64,000 nucleotides of DNA, taken from positions 62,001 to 126,000 of the forward strand of contig DASXVE010000019.1 of assembly GCA_036504445.1 (NCBI GenBank), in the 5' to 3' direction. This document shows positions 45,873 through 55,294 of this stretch, piece by piece. The notes under the pieces were generated by a model. The model did not search any database, was not told where the DNA came from, and saw only the letters and a program-made list of their open reading frames with translations. How positions within the stretch are numbered: position 1 is the first letter of the stretch; the number at the start of each line of letters is the position of its first letter. A program made the position numbers and the translations under genes. The DNA comes from Candidatus Aquicultor sp. Lineage in GTDB: Bacteria > Actinomycetota > Aquicultoria > Aquicultorales > Aquicultoraceae.

Positions 45873-46071
45873 CAGTGTGCTCCGTTTCGATAGTCTAACA
45901 AATTCGCCATGCGCTTACTATAGTTATGGTAGCACCACGAGCACTATATTTCAATTATTTTCCAGCTACACAGAATCACTTAAAGCTAAAGTCAAAGCTA
46001 GATAATCCAGGTTTACGGGTAGTGGAACTACTCAGTATGTGGTTGGAGTTAATATATATTTCGGGTTTGCT

Positions 46072-46629
46072 TTACGTATTAGACGCAGGCACAAGGCCTT
46101 GAGCTGAGGGTTTCGTCTTGCGCAAAATGATGAACCTTTTGGCCAGGTAGAATGCCAGAGCAAACAAGATAAACCCAGCCAGATCGACCAGTACGTCCCT
46201 GAACATTCCGGTTCTATCCCCTACAAACGTTTGGTTGAACTCATCAAATCCGGCAACCAGCGTTACACCGAAACCGGCAGCAAGATAGCGCGTGCGCTCT
46301 GTTCTAATATATCGACCGAGCACAAGGAGTAACGACAAACCGAGGATACCGTACATGATAACGTGCGCCCCTTTTCTTATCCAGAAATGGATGAAATTTA
46401 CGGGGTCTTTGCGGTTATCTGTCGGTTTATGATTGCCGTCGTAATCAAAATGTATTCGCGGCATCGCTTGCACGATATGAACAAGACCGGTATATTCGCG
46501 AATTTTTGGGCGCAAATCTTGCTGCTTGAATGTTTGATTTGAGAAATACCAGATGGTTGCAAGGCACACTACAAGCAGCAGCCAGCGCCAGATATTCTGC
46601 TTTGAACTGCAGGTGAAAATATTATGCAT
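46072..46629 (-). CDS. VanZ-like family membrane protein
   Basis: 185 residues with four to five membrane segments. Family motifs: WYFSNQTFKQQ after helix 1, WIRKGAHVIMYGILGLSLL, and DEFNQTFVGDRTGMFRDVLVDLAGF. VanZ confers low teicoplanin resistance in enterococci, but most relatives have unknown surface roles and are often found beside polysaccharide genes, as here. It ends up 21 nt after the aminotransferase gene, probably co-transcribed. Confidence 0.9.
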   Translation of the reverse strand: MHNIFTCSSKQNIWRWLLLVVCLATIWYFSNQTFKQQDLRPKIREYTGLVHIVQAMPRIHFDYDGNHKPTDNRKDPVNFIHFWIRKGAHVIMYGILGLSLLLVLGRYIRTERTRYLAAGFGVTLVAGFDEFNQTFVGDRTGMFRDVLVDLAGFILFALAFYLAKRFIILRKTKPSAQGLVPASNT

Positions 46630-46650
46630 AGACCATTAATAGCATGAATG

Positions 46651-47862
46651 CTACCGAGTAGCTACCGCTAAAACCTTTCGCACGGCATTGCAGGTGTCTT
46701 TCATATCGCTATCGGTAAGCGTGGGGTGAACGAGAAACATCAAGCTTGTTTCGCCGAGCTCCCGGGCTACGGGAAGTCGCATTGGCGGTCGCATGCCGTC
46801 AAATGCCTTCTCAAGGTAGATTTCCGAACAGCTTCCGGTCTGGCACGGGATTCCTTCACCGGCGATTTCCATCATTATTCGGTCTCTGCTCCACTTGGGT
46901 TTTAGGGCCTCCGGGCGAACAAAGACGTAATACTTATAGTAAGCGTGTTCGATGCCGGCAGGCGGAACCGTCAATCTAAGGCCGGGGATATCTTTGAGCC
47001 CTTCGCTTAATATGGTTGCATTGCAGCGCCTGGCCTCGACCCATTCGGGGAGCTTCCTGAGAATTACGCGGCCGATGGCCGACTGCATTTCGGTAAGGCG
47101 CCAATTCGTACCGAACGATTCATGTACCCACCGGAACCCGGTGGGGTGTTCCCGGTTGTACGCGGCATCATAGCATTTGCCGTGATCTTTATACTCCCAG
47201 GCTTTACGCCATATATCCTCGTTGTTTGTCGTGAGCATGCCGCCCTCGCCGCCGGTTGACATGATCTTATCCTGGCAGAACGAAAATGCGGCGACATCGC
47301 CGAACGAGCCTACCGGCCGGCCTTTATATGTTGCGCCGTGTGCCTGCGCGCAGTCTTCGATAACATAAATGTCGTGTTTTTTAGCGAGGCTGACGATCGG
47401 GTCCATATCACACGGCCAACCCGCGAGGTGCACCGCAATGATGGCCCTGGTTTTCTCGGTAATGACTTTTTCTATCGTATCCGCAGTGATATTCTGGCTG
47501 TCGCGATCGACATCGGCCATTACCGGGGTTGCTCCGCGCATGACGGCGGCGCTTGCCGAAGCGATAAATGTCCGGGGTGTTACGATTACTTCATCGCCAG
47601 GGCCGATACCGAGCGCATAGAGCGCTAATTCAAGTGCAACTGTGCCGTTTGCTAAAGCGATTGCATACTTGCACGAGGTATACGATGCGAATTCCTGCTC
47701 AAAAAGCCGCCCTTCTTTTCCGGTCCAGTAATTAACCTTGCCGGATTGAAGTACCCTTCTTGCCGCTTCCAGAGTCTCTTCATCGAAATGCGGCCAAGTG
47801 GCAAAAGGCTTGGTTCGCACGGGAGTATTGTGTTTTGCATCGCCATTATCTATCAGTTCCAT
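46651..47862 (-). CDS. DegT/DnrJ/EryC1/StrS-family sugar-nucleotide aminotransferase
   Basis: PLP-dependent aminotransferase converting a keto-sugar nucleotide to an amino sugar. The PLP lysine is K199 in AAFSFCQDKIMSTGGEGGML. EDCAQAHGATYKGRPVGSFGD and the N-terminal ALANGTVALELAL are family motifs. 403 aa. The exact sugar is unknown; no dehydratase or epimerase gene is nearby to narrow it. Probably supplies an amino sugar to the polysaccharide repeat unit. Confidence 0.92.
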   Translation of the reverse strand: MELIDNGDAKHNTPVRTKPFATWPHFDEETLEAARRVLQSGKVNYWTGKEGRLFEQEFASYTSCKYAIALANGTVALELALYALGIGPGDEVIVTPRTFIASASAAVMRGATPVMADVDRDSQNITADTIEKVITEKTRAIIAVHLAGWPCDMDPIVSLAKKHDIYVIEDCAQAHGATYKGRPVGSFGDVAAFSFCQDKIMSTGGEGGMLTTNNEDIWRKAWEYKDHGKCYDAAYNREHPTGFRWVHESFGTNWRLTEMQSAIGRVILRKLPEWVEARRCNATILSEGLKDIPGLRLTVPPAGIEHAYYKYYVFVRPEALKPKWSRDRIMMEIAGEGIPCQTGSCSEIYLEKAFDGMRPPMRLPVARELGETSLMFLVHPTLTDSDMKDTCNAVRKVLAVATR

Positions 47863-48139
47863 CGTGACCCGTCTTTATCGCAACAGTTGCTGTCATCACC
47901 CTTTTACCCAATCGCGGTGTGGAATCAGACTTTCGCATTAATGCTAGTCGTAAGTTTTACCGTATCGGTGCATTTCATTTGCATGCTTGGCGCAGACTCG
48001 TTTAGAAGTGATGTGCTTTCTATAGTTTTTACCGCAAGACTGCCATGTTTAACGCTGTCATAGATAATTAGCTGATATCGCAGATGTCTTCTTGTATGCG
48101 CTTGAATACCAAGTGCGGCTTCTATAGATTACCGCGGGT

Positions 48140-49153
48140 TTACTGTTCGCTCTCTTCCAGCACTTCGTTGATGGTCAAGAAGCGGTGATTTTGCGAGTGT
48201 AGTCTTCTTAATGCGGTAAGTGAAAAAGGAGTCAACAACTTGGGGTGTGACATTAGGGTAATGATTGGCTGGTCGATTTGCCGCACCATCGACGTGAGTT
48301 TCGATGGCACAATTTTATCTAATGTGCAGGGATAATGCAGCGACGTAAGCCTCTTCAACGCCGAATCGTGAGCTGGAATACCAAATCCATCACCAAATAT
48401 GGCAAACTGGTCTTTATGTAGGAGCCTTGTTACCGTTCCGGTGATTTTACTAATAAAACTTGGGATATACGATGATATAGGAATCTCAAAAAACGGTCCG
48501 TTCTTATCCTCGATTGCCGGATCATCTAAGAACCGATATATGGCTGAATCGGGTGCATCCATAAAGTCATAGCTATGCGTACCGTCGTTGCGCTTAAGCC
48601 CCTTTGCGACAGTACTGTCAACCTTAATGCCACTCTTAATAAAACCTTGCTTAAGCTTTTCAAATGGTTGGACACACTGGCCACCTGCCCTAAATGCTAT
48701 GACCGTGTAAACCGGGTCGACTTCACGCGCAGTAGAATGCAAAAGCTCGACGCAGCTTACAAACAAATCCGTGACCTTCTCGTCGGGTAAGTCGTGCAAA
48801 CGGTAATACCTGAATGTCGGAAATTCCCACTCTTTGCCGTTTCGCTTCGCATCAAGCCATTGAGGATGAAGATGTAGCTCGATCCTGTTTCCTGTTGAGA
48901 CAAGGCGCTGCAACTGGTCCTTTAGGAGTTTTGCTTCTTCAGCCGTCTCATTGCTTTCAAGCAAGCGCATATAGTAAAGTGCATCGACGAAATAAGTGCT
49001 TTTGATGCCAAAAGAATCGCAACATTTAAGTAGCTCATCCACCGGTTTTATGATGCAATTCTCAAGCGTACCCAGCCTTAGGAGAAACATTTCATAATCA
49101 AATGTGAATAATATTGCTTTGTTCGGTTGCATATCTGGTGTGTTTCCGTCCAA
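48140..49153 (-). CDS. Polysaccharide deacetylase-like (NodB fold) protein
   Basis: 337 residues. The opening ILFTFDYEMFL carries the NodB Asp, HLHPQWL carries the metal-binding histidines in a shortened HxHPxW form, and AFRAGG is the arginine motif. This is the divergent NodB subfamily common in exopolysaccharide clusters, and catalytic competence is not certain. TTG or a later ATG may be the start. No terminator or clear promoter was found in the flanking 277-nt and 198-nt gaps; the right-hand gap has a TATAAT with a weak -35. Confidence 0.75.
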   Translation of the reverse strand: MDGNTPDMQPNKAILFTFDYEMFLLRLGTLENCIIKPVDELLKCCDSFGIKSTYFVDALYYMRLLESNETAEEAKLLKDQLQRLVSTGNRIELHLHPQWLDAKRNGKEWEFPTFRYYRLHDLPDEKVTDLFVSCVELLHSTAREVDPVYTVIAFRAGGQCVQPFEKLKQGFIKSGIKVDSTVAKGLKRNDGTHSYDFMDAPDSAIYRFLDDPAIEDKNGPFFEIPISSYIPSFISKITGTVTRLLHKDQFAIFGDGFGIPAHDSALKRLTSLHYPCTLDKIVPSKLTSMVRQIDQPIITLMSHPKLLTPFSLTALRRLHSQNHRFLTINEVLEESEQ

Positions 49154-49351
49154 CGCCTTCCATCCTTAAGACCCCGGCAATATTAATATGAAACTTACCT
49201 TTATTTAGAAAACAGTGCGTCAACCAACTTTTCAAACATACTACATAATAACCGATATTATACACTTCGATACCTTAGTAAGAAAGGCTGCCGTTCCGGT
49301 TTGCTTTCATGCGTGAGATTCGCGCTCACCTGCTTCTTCGTGCTTTTTATC

Positions 49352-51025
49352 TTAATATCTATGCCATTTGCGCCGTCTATAATAAGCATCGATTATATGA
49401 AGAGAATTCACGCGATTGAACGTATGTATGCGAGTAATGTTCTTATCCCAGTTAGGTTTTGCGCTAGAAACAAGCACTTCGTCGTAGGTGTTTTCGTCAA
49501 GTGCCGTTATCTCGTGAATATTGATTCCATAACCATATCTAGTGCTGTTATTTTGCGAAACTCGATAGAGCGATCCGTTATTAAGAAACAGCTTCCCTGC
49601 GGGGCGTGAGGTTTTGCAATCCGATATGATGGGGTTTAGCGGATGGGATTGCCACTCGTTGCTAAATAAATCATCGGCATAGAACAAAAACAGTTCATCC
49701 CACGAGGAAGCGCCGTCGGTTTCGACAACGTTTGCAAACATCCACCACTTGTTTTTGTGATAGTAAAGCGTAGCGTCGGCGGCCCAGATGTCTTCCATGA
49801 GATTCATTTGAAATTCCCATTTATCGGGAAACTTAGTGCATTTATACAATTCCACTGTTCTGTTTGCAGATGATTCAGGAATCATATAATAGTCGTTTTC
49901 ATGCTCGAACACAAACGGGTAAGAAAGATGGTAGGGCTTTTCTAGCACAATTTCCGGTTCCCCGTAGTTGCCATTGTCATCCATAACAATCAACGAGATG
50001 TGTCCTTTTCGTGTGCTATACGGATACTCTTCAACGTATATATAATATTTGTTGTCTTTGTAGATAACGTGCGGGTCCGCCCAAAATCTGTCTTTGGGCG
50101 GAATGATTTTTTTGTATCTGTATAAGGACGACGAGAATCCCTCTTTCAGATCGAACATTAATATCCAATGTTGTGTGAAAAGTCTGTTTTCGCAGAATGA
50201 TCTCGCTCTTTCTTTTAATTTTCTAAGTACGAGTTTGACGAGTTCATAATTTGTGGGATCCGTATATAGTCTCTCCGAATATAGCAACGGATGTCTGTTG
50301 TCATAATCAACTTTGGTGAAAAACGCTTCTTCGCCAATTTCATGTAGTTCTTTTATTTTTCTTGTAATAAACGACGGAGACTTCCAGAAGCAATTATTGA
50401 TAGTATCGGTCACCGACATATTGAAAGTGCACGAGAACGACCTGCATAACACTTTGCTATTATCCGGATCATCCGTCAATATTTGCAGAACGGAACCGGT
50501 CTCAGGCCAGTTCTCCATGCTTTCCCAAAAGCCGGGAGGACCTCCCCTGTTAATGCAATTATCGCCATGGTGATAAGACCAAACGCCGTACCTTGCGGCA
50601 TTTAGAATGCACCCATTAAGCGCACCGAATCCGAGGTTGACCAGAATGTCGATATTGTGGCTCTTTACTTGCTCTATGTCTTCATGGCAGAAATAGTTTG
50701 ATGACTCTTTCCGCTCCACATTTACATTTAGTGTCGGTGCTCCCGCCAAAAGCTGCTCGCAATTCTCCTTTTTGTTTGCGTTAGCTATAAAGTATTTTCG
50801 CTCTATCAATTTTTTATAGATTAATTCGAGACTCTTCCTTGCCAGCAAGCTTGTAACGCCATTAATTCTTGCAGCATTCGGCTTATCCCGTAAACTGTTT
50901 TTGATAACAACGAGATCGATACGTGCATAGGCGCTGCCTTTAATGTTCTTTATAACTTGGTATACCCAGGCAGGCGTATCATAGCTATCCAGCAATAAAC
51001 CGATTCTGAGTTTGTTCATATCCAT
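49352..51025 (-). CDS. Two-domain protein: formyltransferase-like N-terminus and GINT1/five-bladed-propeller-like C-terminus
   Basis: 557 residues. The first ~230 resemble the hydrolase/formyltransferase fold: LRIGLLLDSYDTPAWVYQVI, DILVNLGFGALNG, and YGVWSYHHGDNCINRGGPPGFWE, which parallels the N-x-H ... PRxRG active-site region of methionyl-tRNA and sugar-amine formyltransferases. The asparagine is not obvious, but HHGDN is. From ~270 on, repeated motifs (FWADPHVIYKDNKYYIYVEEY, SYPFVFEHENDYYMIPESS, WAADATLYYHKNKWWMFAN) match the glycan-transferase domain of plant GINT1-like proteins and GH43-like propellers. It likely modifies or transfers an amino sugar of the polysaccharide. AT-rich codon use. 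Confidence 0.72.
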   Translation of the reverse strand: MDMNKLRIGLLLDSYDTPAWVYQVIKNIKGSAYARIDLVVIKNSLRDKPNAARINGVTSLLARKSLELIYKKLIERKYFIANANKKENCEQLLAGAPTLNVNVERKESSNYFCHEDIEQVKSHNIDILVNLGFGALNGCILNAARYGVWSYHHGDNCINRGGPPGFWESMENWPETGSVLQILTDDPDNSKVLCRSFSCTFNMSVTDTINNCFWKSPSFITRKIKELHEIGEEAFFTKVDYDNRHPLLYSERLYTDPTNYELVKLVLRKLKERARSFCENRLFTQHWILMFDLKEGFSSSLYRYKKIIPPKDRFWADPHVIYKDNKYYIYVEEYPYSTRKGHISLIVMDDNGNYGEPEIVLEKPYHLSYPFVFEHENDYYMIPESSANRTVELYKCTKFPDKWEFQMNLMEDIWAADATLYYHKNKWWMFANVVETDGASSWDELFLFYADDLFSNEWQSHPLNPIISDCKTSRPAGKLFLNNGSLYRVSQNNSTRYGYGINIHEITALDENTYDEVLVSSAKPNWDKNITRIHTFNRVNSLHIIDAYYRRRKWHRY

Positions 51026-51271
51026 CCTGGCTTACGCAACTCCGTTCCAATTGCAACCGATATCTATATTCATCGGCAATCGGTTGTAATCATTTGAGGA
51101 CATTAGGTCCGACTCAGAAAAGATCTGACAATCAACGATCGCCCATATTTCCTCTATTATCAGGACAAACCAATACAGAAGCCGGCAATCTTACCGATAT
51201 TAAATAATTAAGAGGCTTGCATGTTATGGCTAGATATAAAAGCTGGAAAAACTCTTGAAAGGTCTATTTAA

Positions 51272-52444
51272 ATGCCGAACCGTTTGAATATTTTATTCGT
51301 AACATCGTGGTATCCAAACGATCAAGTTCCTATCAGCGCGCTCTTCGTTAAAGAGCATGCGAAAGCAGCAGCCTTACACAATAATGTGGTTGTCTTATCT
51401 ATTGGAGATAAGTCGCCCGAGGTTAATGGCTTGTTCGATGTCGATATACGCATAGAGGATAATATTAAAACGATCAGGCTGACTCATAGAGCTTTTTCGA
51501 TATCCAAATTAACCGCAAGCTCGAGCTTTCTTAACTCGCTACGCTATATATTCAAAATAAGAAAAGATGGATTCAAGCCGGATATTATACATGCTAACAT
51601 TTTCGCGGCCGGAGTCCCCTCTGTTCTGTTTGGAAAGCTGACCGGGACTAAAGTAGTAATTACCGAACATTTTTCGGGGTTTGCACGAGGAACTTTAGGA
51701 AGACTGGACATAGCGAAAGCCAAATTCGCATTTAACCATGTGGATATGATTCTCCCCGTTAGCAGTGTTCTGCAGCAGAGCATCGAGAGCTATGGCGTAA
51801 GGGGCAACTTCAGAATTGTACCAAACGTAGTCGATACCGACTTGTTTAAGCCTAATCCTGACTGCGAGCCGAACAGCACAACGTCCGTTAAGCAAATACT
51901 AATGGTCGCCGAACAAGTACCGGTTAAAGGGATTCCCTACGCACTCGAAGCCATTAAACTCTTAAAGTCGAAAAGAAATGATTTTGTCCTGAACATATTT
52001 GGCGATGGCGAAAAAAGAGCTGAATATGAAGAGCTTTCATCATCCCTCGGACTAGAAGACTGCGTAAAATTTCACGGCGCACAACCAAAACCAACAATCG
52101 CCGAGTATATGCAAAAAAGCGACTTTATAATGCTGTCCAGTCTATATGAAACCCTATCCTGCGTATTGATTGAGGCAATGGCCTGCGATACCCCAATTGT
52201 TGCATCACGAGTCGGCGCAGTACCATCGTTAGTGCCGGAACATGCAGGTATATTAGTTGAGCCGGGTAATATTGCGGAGCTGGCAGACGCCATCGAGCAT
52301 ATGCTCGACAACAGCGATTCATATAAAAAGAACGATATTTCCGACTATGTGAGGTCTAAATTCAGCACTGAAGTAATCGGCGAAGAGCTTAATAGTATCT
52401 ACCACGAGGTCTTTGCTGCGAAGAAACGTAAGTTTTTCAAGTAA
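51272..52444 (+). CDS. Glycosyltransferase family 4
   Basis: 390-residue GT-B enzyme. N-terminal ILFVTSWYPNDQVPISALFVKEHAKAA, acceptor-domain loop TEHFSGFARG, C-domain VAEQVPVKGIPYALEAI, FGDGEKRAEYEEL, and the nucleotide-sugar EX7E region LSSLYETLSCVLIEAMACDTPIVAS. Donor and acceptor unknown. It opens the plus-strand low-GC pair with the flippase gene, 23 nt apart. Confidence 0.92.
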   Translation: MPNRLNILFVTSWYPNDQVPISALFVKEHAKAAALHNNVVVLSIGDKSPEVNGLFDVDIRIEDNIKTIRLTHRAFSISKLTASSSFLNSLRYIFKIRKDGFKPDIIHANIFAAGVPSVLFGKLTGTKVVITEHFSGFARGTLGRLDIAKAKFAFNHVDMILPVSSVLQQSIESYGVRGNFRIVPNVVDTDLFKPNPDCEPNSTTSVKQILMVAEQVPVKGIPYALEAIKLLKSKRNDFVLNIFGDGEKRAEYEELSSSLGLEDCVKFHGAQPKPTIAEYMQKSDFIMLSSLYETLSCVLIEAMACDTPIVASRVGAVPSLVPEHAGILVEPGNIAELADAIEHMLDNSDSYKKNDISDYVRSKFSTEVIGEELNSIYHEVFAAKKRKFFK

Positions 52445-52467
52445 TTGCGGTTTACAGGAGGAAAGTT

Positions 52468-53826
52468 TTGGCTAGCGTCAAAAAAAATGGTGTGATAACG
52501 ATTGCGGGCCAAGCCTCGCTTTTTATCACAAGCCTACTGATAACGATACTGCTTGCCAGAATTCTCGGCCCTACAGCCCGAGGGGAATACGCTATCTTGA
52601 CTCTTATTCCGTTTATTATTTTGAGAATAAGCTCACTTGGATTGGAAGAATCAAATACGTACTTCACCGCCAATAAACAGTTCGCGCATAAGGATATCGC
52701 TGCCAATTCATTAGTAATGGCCATAATAATTAGTGTTGTTGTAGTGCTGATTTGCTTTGGCTTATTCTCGACCGGCTTCTTTCAAAATTTCCTTAGCCAT
52801 ATAAATGTGAGCGTTCACTATTTTGAGCTTATTTTGATTGCCGTTCCTTTAATCTTGCTCCAAAACTTCTTTGTCAATATATTGCTTGGAAAATCAGACT
52901 TCGTAAAATATAATCTAGCGGTCGTTTCGCAAGGCATCGTGCAACTCATAGCTATAGTTATCTTAGTATTGTTGGCGACCCATTCATTGTCTGCGGCGGT
53001 CTACTCCTATCTGCTGGCCATCGGCACAGCAGCTATTCTTTCTATGATTTTAGTCTATACAACCACGGAGTTTAAATTCGTACTGAGCAAGAATTATCTC
53101 AAAAAGTCGACCAGTTACGGAAGCCGCCTCTACATCGCAAACATTACACAATATCTAAACTATAGATTGGACATGATCTTCGCTGCGATGTTATTAACCA
53201 CAACATCTGTCGGATATTATGCAATAGCAACGGGTGTTGTCGAAAGATTATGGATGATTCCCGGCGCATTGGGAATCGTTCTTTTCCCGAAAGTATCCAA
53301 TAGCGCTCATGATGAATCGACAGCTAAGCTAACATCGAGGGTCACTCGTAATTCACTTACAATAATAATTATACTAGCAATACTGCTGGCAATCGCATGT
53401 GAACCATTAATCTCCATATTGTTCGGAGCACGATTCTTGCCCGCGGTGCAGCCATTGTTGATTCTATTACCGGGCGTCATCATGCTAAGTGTCAGCAAGG
53501 TATTAGTTGGTGACCTGGCCGGTCGGGGACGGCCCGAATTTGCCATGGGTTCGTCCATTGCCGGCATGTTGGTCAGTGTCCCCCTCTATATCTACTTGAT
53601 TCCAAAATGGGGTATTAACGGTGCTGCGTTTGCGTCTTCGGTATCTTACAGCGTATCTACTATCGTCGTTATGGTCGCATTCAGCCGTTTGACAAACACG
53701 CGATTCTCGGATTTTCTCCTATTTACGCTGGATGACCTTCCTATTTATATGAACATCTTAAATGGAGCTAAAAGAGTCTTTAAGCAGAATTATTTGCGGC
53801 TTATAAGCTATTTTCAGGGTGTTTAG
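52468..53826 (+). CDS. Wzx-type polysaccharide flippase (MOP superfamily)
   Basis: 452 residues with about 12-14 membrane segments. N-terminal GVITIAGQASLFITSLLITILLARILGPTARGEYAILTL is typical of PST/Wzx transporters, which move undecaprenyl-PP-linked repeat units to the outer face. Start TTG, with AGGAGG 6 nt upstream. It should work with the Wzy-like polymerase and WbaP-like initiator of this locus. It ends 64 nt from a convergent deacetylase gene. Confidence 0.9.
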   Translation: MASVKKNGVITIAGQASLFITSLLITILLARILGPTARGEYAILTLIPFIILRISSLGLEESNTYFTANKQFAHKDIAANSLVMAIIISVVVVLICFGLFSTGFFQNFLSHINVSVHYFELILIAVPLILLQNFFVNILLGKSDFVKYNLAVVSQGIVQLIAIVILVLLATHSLSAAVYSYLLAIGTAAILSMILVYTTTEFKFVLSKNYLKKSTSYGSRLYIANITQYLNYRLDMIFAAMLLTTTSVGYYAIATGVVERLWMIPGALGIVLFPKVSNSAHDESTAKLTSRVTRNSLTIIIILAILLAIACEPLISILFGARFLPAVQPLLILLPGVIMLSVSKVLVGDLAGRGRPEFAMGSSIAGMLVSVPLYIYLIPKWGINGAAFASSVSYSVSTIVVMVAFSRLTNTRFSDFLLFTLDDLPIYMNILNGAKRVFKQNYLRLISYFQGV

Positions 53827-53852
53827 TGTTGCCTAGCGGTCTTTAGGCAACA
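53827..53852. terminator. Hairpin between convergent flippase and deacetylase genes
   Basis: Perfect 9-bp arms TGTTGCCTA / TAGGCAACA, loop 8 nt, directly after the flippase stop codon. No T-run on either strand, so it is a plausible but non-canonical terminator for both converging genes. Confidence 0.5.
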
Positions 53853-53890
53853 TGGGTAATATGGCGGGCAGAAAAAGTATGCGGCGCACA

Positions 53891-55294
53891 TCATGTGCTG
53901 ATTTCTCCGACAATACTCCTATACCAATGCTGCTGTTGTCGAGTTATAAGTGAGCTGTTGTGCCACAGAAGCGTAAAATCGCCGTTGAATTTCCTGCACG
54001 TGCTATTGAAACCGGCTATCGATTCCTGAGCCTTTTCAAATGACAACCCCTTGTAATCAAAGAGCGTTCCTTCCATGACAATAAGCGGGCGTTCGCGCAA
54101 CTTTAAGGGTACTCGAGCGATAAGATCAAACACGGGATATTCGTAACATACGCCGCATCTGAAGCCCGGTAGCTCCGCAAACGTCAGCGTGCTATCGTAA
54201 CCGACACCGGCTTTCTCAAGATTCTGCCAGGTGGTAGGGTTCGACCAGCGTAAGAAATGCTGGCGCGACCCCCACACCGGTTGATTTATTCCAAGCTTTT
54301 CACATACACCCAGCAGGTTTTTGAACTCGGAGCGTGTTATTGCCGCGTCGCAAAATGTGTTGTAGCTAGTATGCAGACCAATTTTATGGCCCCTGTCGAA
54401 GAAGCTTTTCAGAAGTTTTTGAATCCAGGAGTCATCCAGCGTATATGCACCATCGATCAATCCGGCCGTGTTTCCTGCGATTACAAAAAAAGTGCTGCTG
54501 ATATTGAATTCTTCACTTACCCGCATGACAAAATCGAATGTGTTATTAACATCGTAGTCGAAATTCCCCTGCCTCGTGTAAGGAACGGCGCGAAGCCGAC
54601 GATATGCGAGTGCGGGCTCTTTACGCCGCATGATGTCGGCGGCCGCCGACATCAGCACACGCTTTGGTCCCTGAGATCCCGACATCGGCCAATCGACATC
54701 GTGACTGAGAAGCACTCCGGCGTGTCGTTGTTTGCGCTCCAGCCACGGCCACTGCTGTTTGAGCGCCCACCATAATATCTCAAGATATTCATTTACTATA
54801 GGCCTAGAGAGAAGTTGTTCTCTAAAACCGGTCGTTGCCACGGCTGGAAACCGCATGTGGAAGTCACGCTCCGGCCTTACGGCCTCTTCGTAGCGCGTAA
54901 GCATGAAAAACATGCTACCGAATATATCTAAACCCAAAGTAAGCCTGCACGGTGTTTGCGCAAAAATCAGTTCGGAGTTCTGTGTGTTTGCATACAGCAC
55001 GGGCACCCGCGGTGAGGTGACCCGGGCGTCGACAGGTGTTCGTGAGATATCCCATATACCGAGGGGGTTCTTTGGCAAAGCGCTCATCGTAAGCCACTGC
55101 CCCACCGGCACTTTAAAAAGAACCTCCGCTACAAGCAACTCCTTGCCTTCGGGGTCGCCTTCGAACAGGATATTAATATCATCGCGTTGCTCCTCTTGGG
55201 TTTGGTACTCCAGCCCGAGAAAATCGCGAAATATTACATCAAATATGTAGCGACGTTCAGCCTGATATGCCGGCGAATGAACGATTGTAAGCAT
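53891..55294 (-). CDS. Polysaccharide deacetylase-family protein with N-terminal DUF7033-like region
   Basis: 467 residues. An N-terminal ~130-residue domain (YIFDVIFRDFLGLEYQ ... GLDIFGSMFFMLTRYEE) precedes a NodB-type domain: LLSHDVDWP (Asp pair), ISSTFFVIAGN, HKIGLHTSYNTFCD (metal His) and a late LLWHNSSL. This architecture is found in many surface-polysaccharide loci. It starts immediately after the stop of the upstream glycosyltransferase (0 nt spacing), so the genes are co-translated. Confidence 0.82.
   Translation of the reverse strand: MLTIVHSPAYQAERRYIFDVIFRDFLGLEYQTQEEQRDDINILFEGDPEGKELLVAEVLFKVPVGQWLTMSALPKNPLGIWDISRTPVDARVTSPRVPVLYANTQNSELIFAQTPCRLTLGLDIFGSMFFMLTRYEEAVRPERDFHMRFPAVATTGFREQLLSRPIVNEYLEILWWALKQQWPWLERKQRHAGVLLSHDVDWPMSGSQGPKRVLMSAAADIMRRKEPALAYRRLRAVPYTRQGNFDYDVNNTFDFVMRVSEEFNISSTFFVIAGNTAGLIDGAYTLDDSWIQKLLKSFFDRGHKIGLHTSYNTFCDAAITRSEFKNLLGVCEKLGINQPVWGSRQHFLRWSNPTTWQNLEKAGVGYDSTLTFAELPGFRCGVCYEYPVFDLIARVPLKLRERPLIVMEGTLFDYKGLSFEKAQESIAGFNSTCRKFNGDFTLLWHNSSLITRQQQHWYRSIVGEIST

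Noticed and set aside
48031-48046. Sigma-54-like TGGCA...TTGC element upstream of the aminotransferase gene
   Set aside because: The GG-GC spacing is one base too short, and no sigma-54 system is seen or expected in this lineage.
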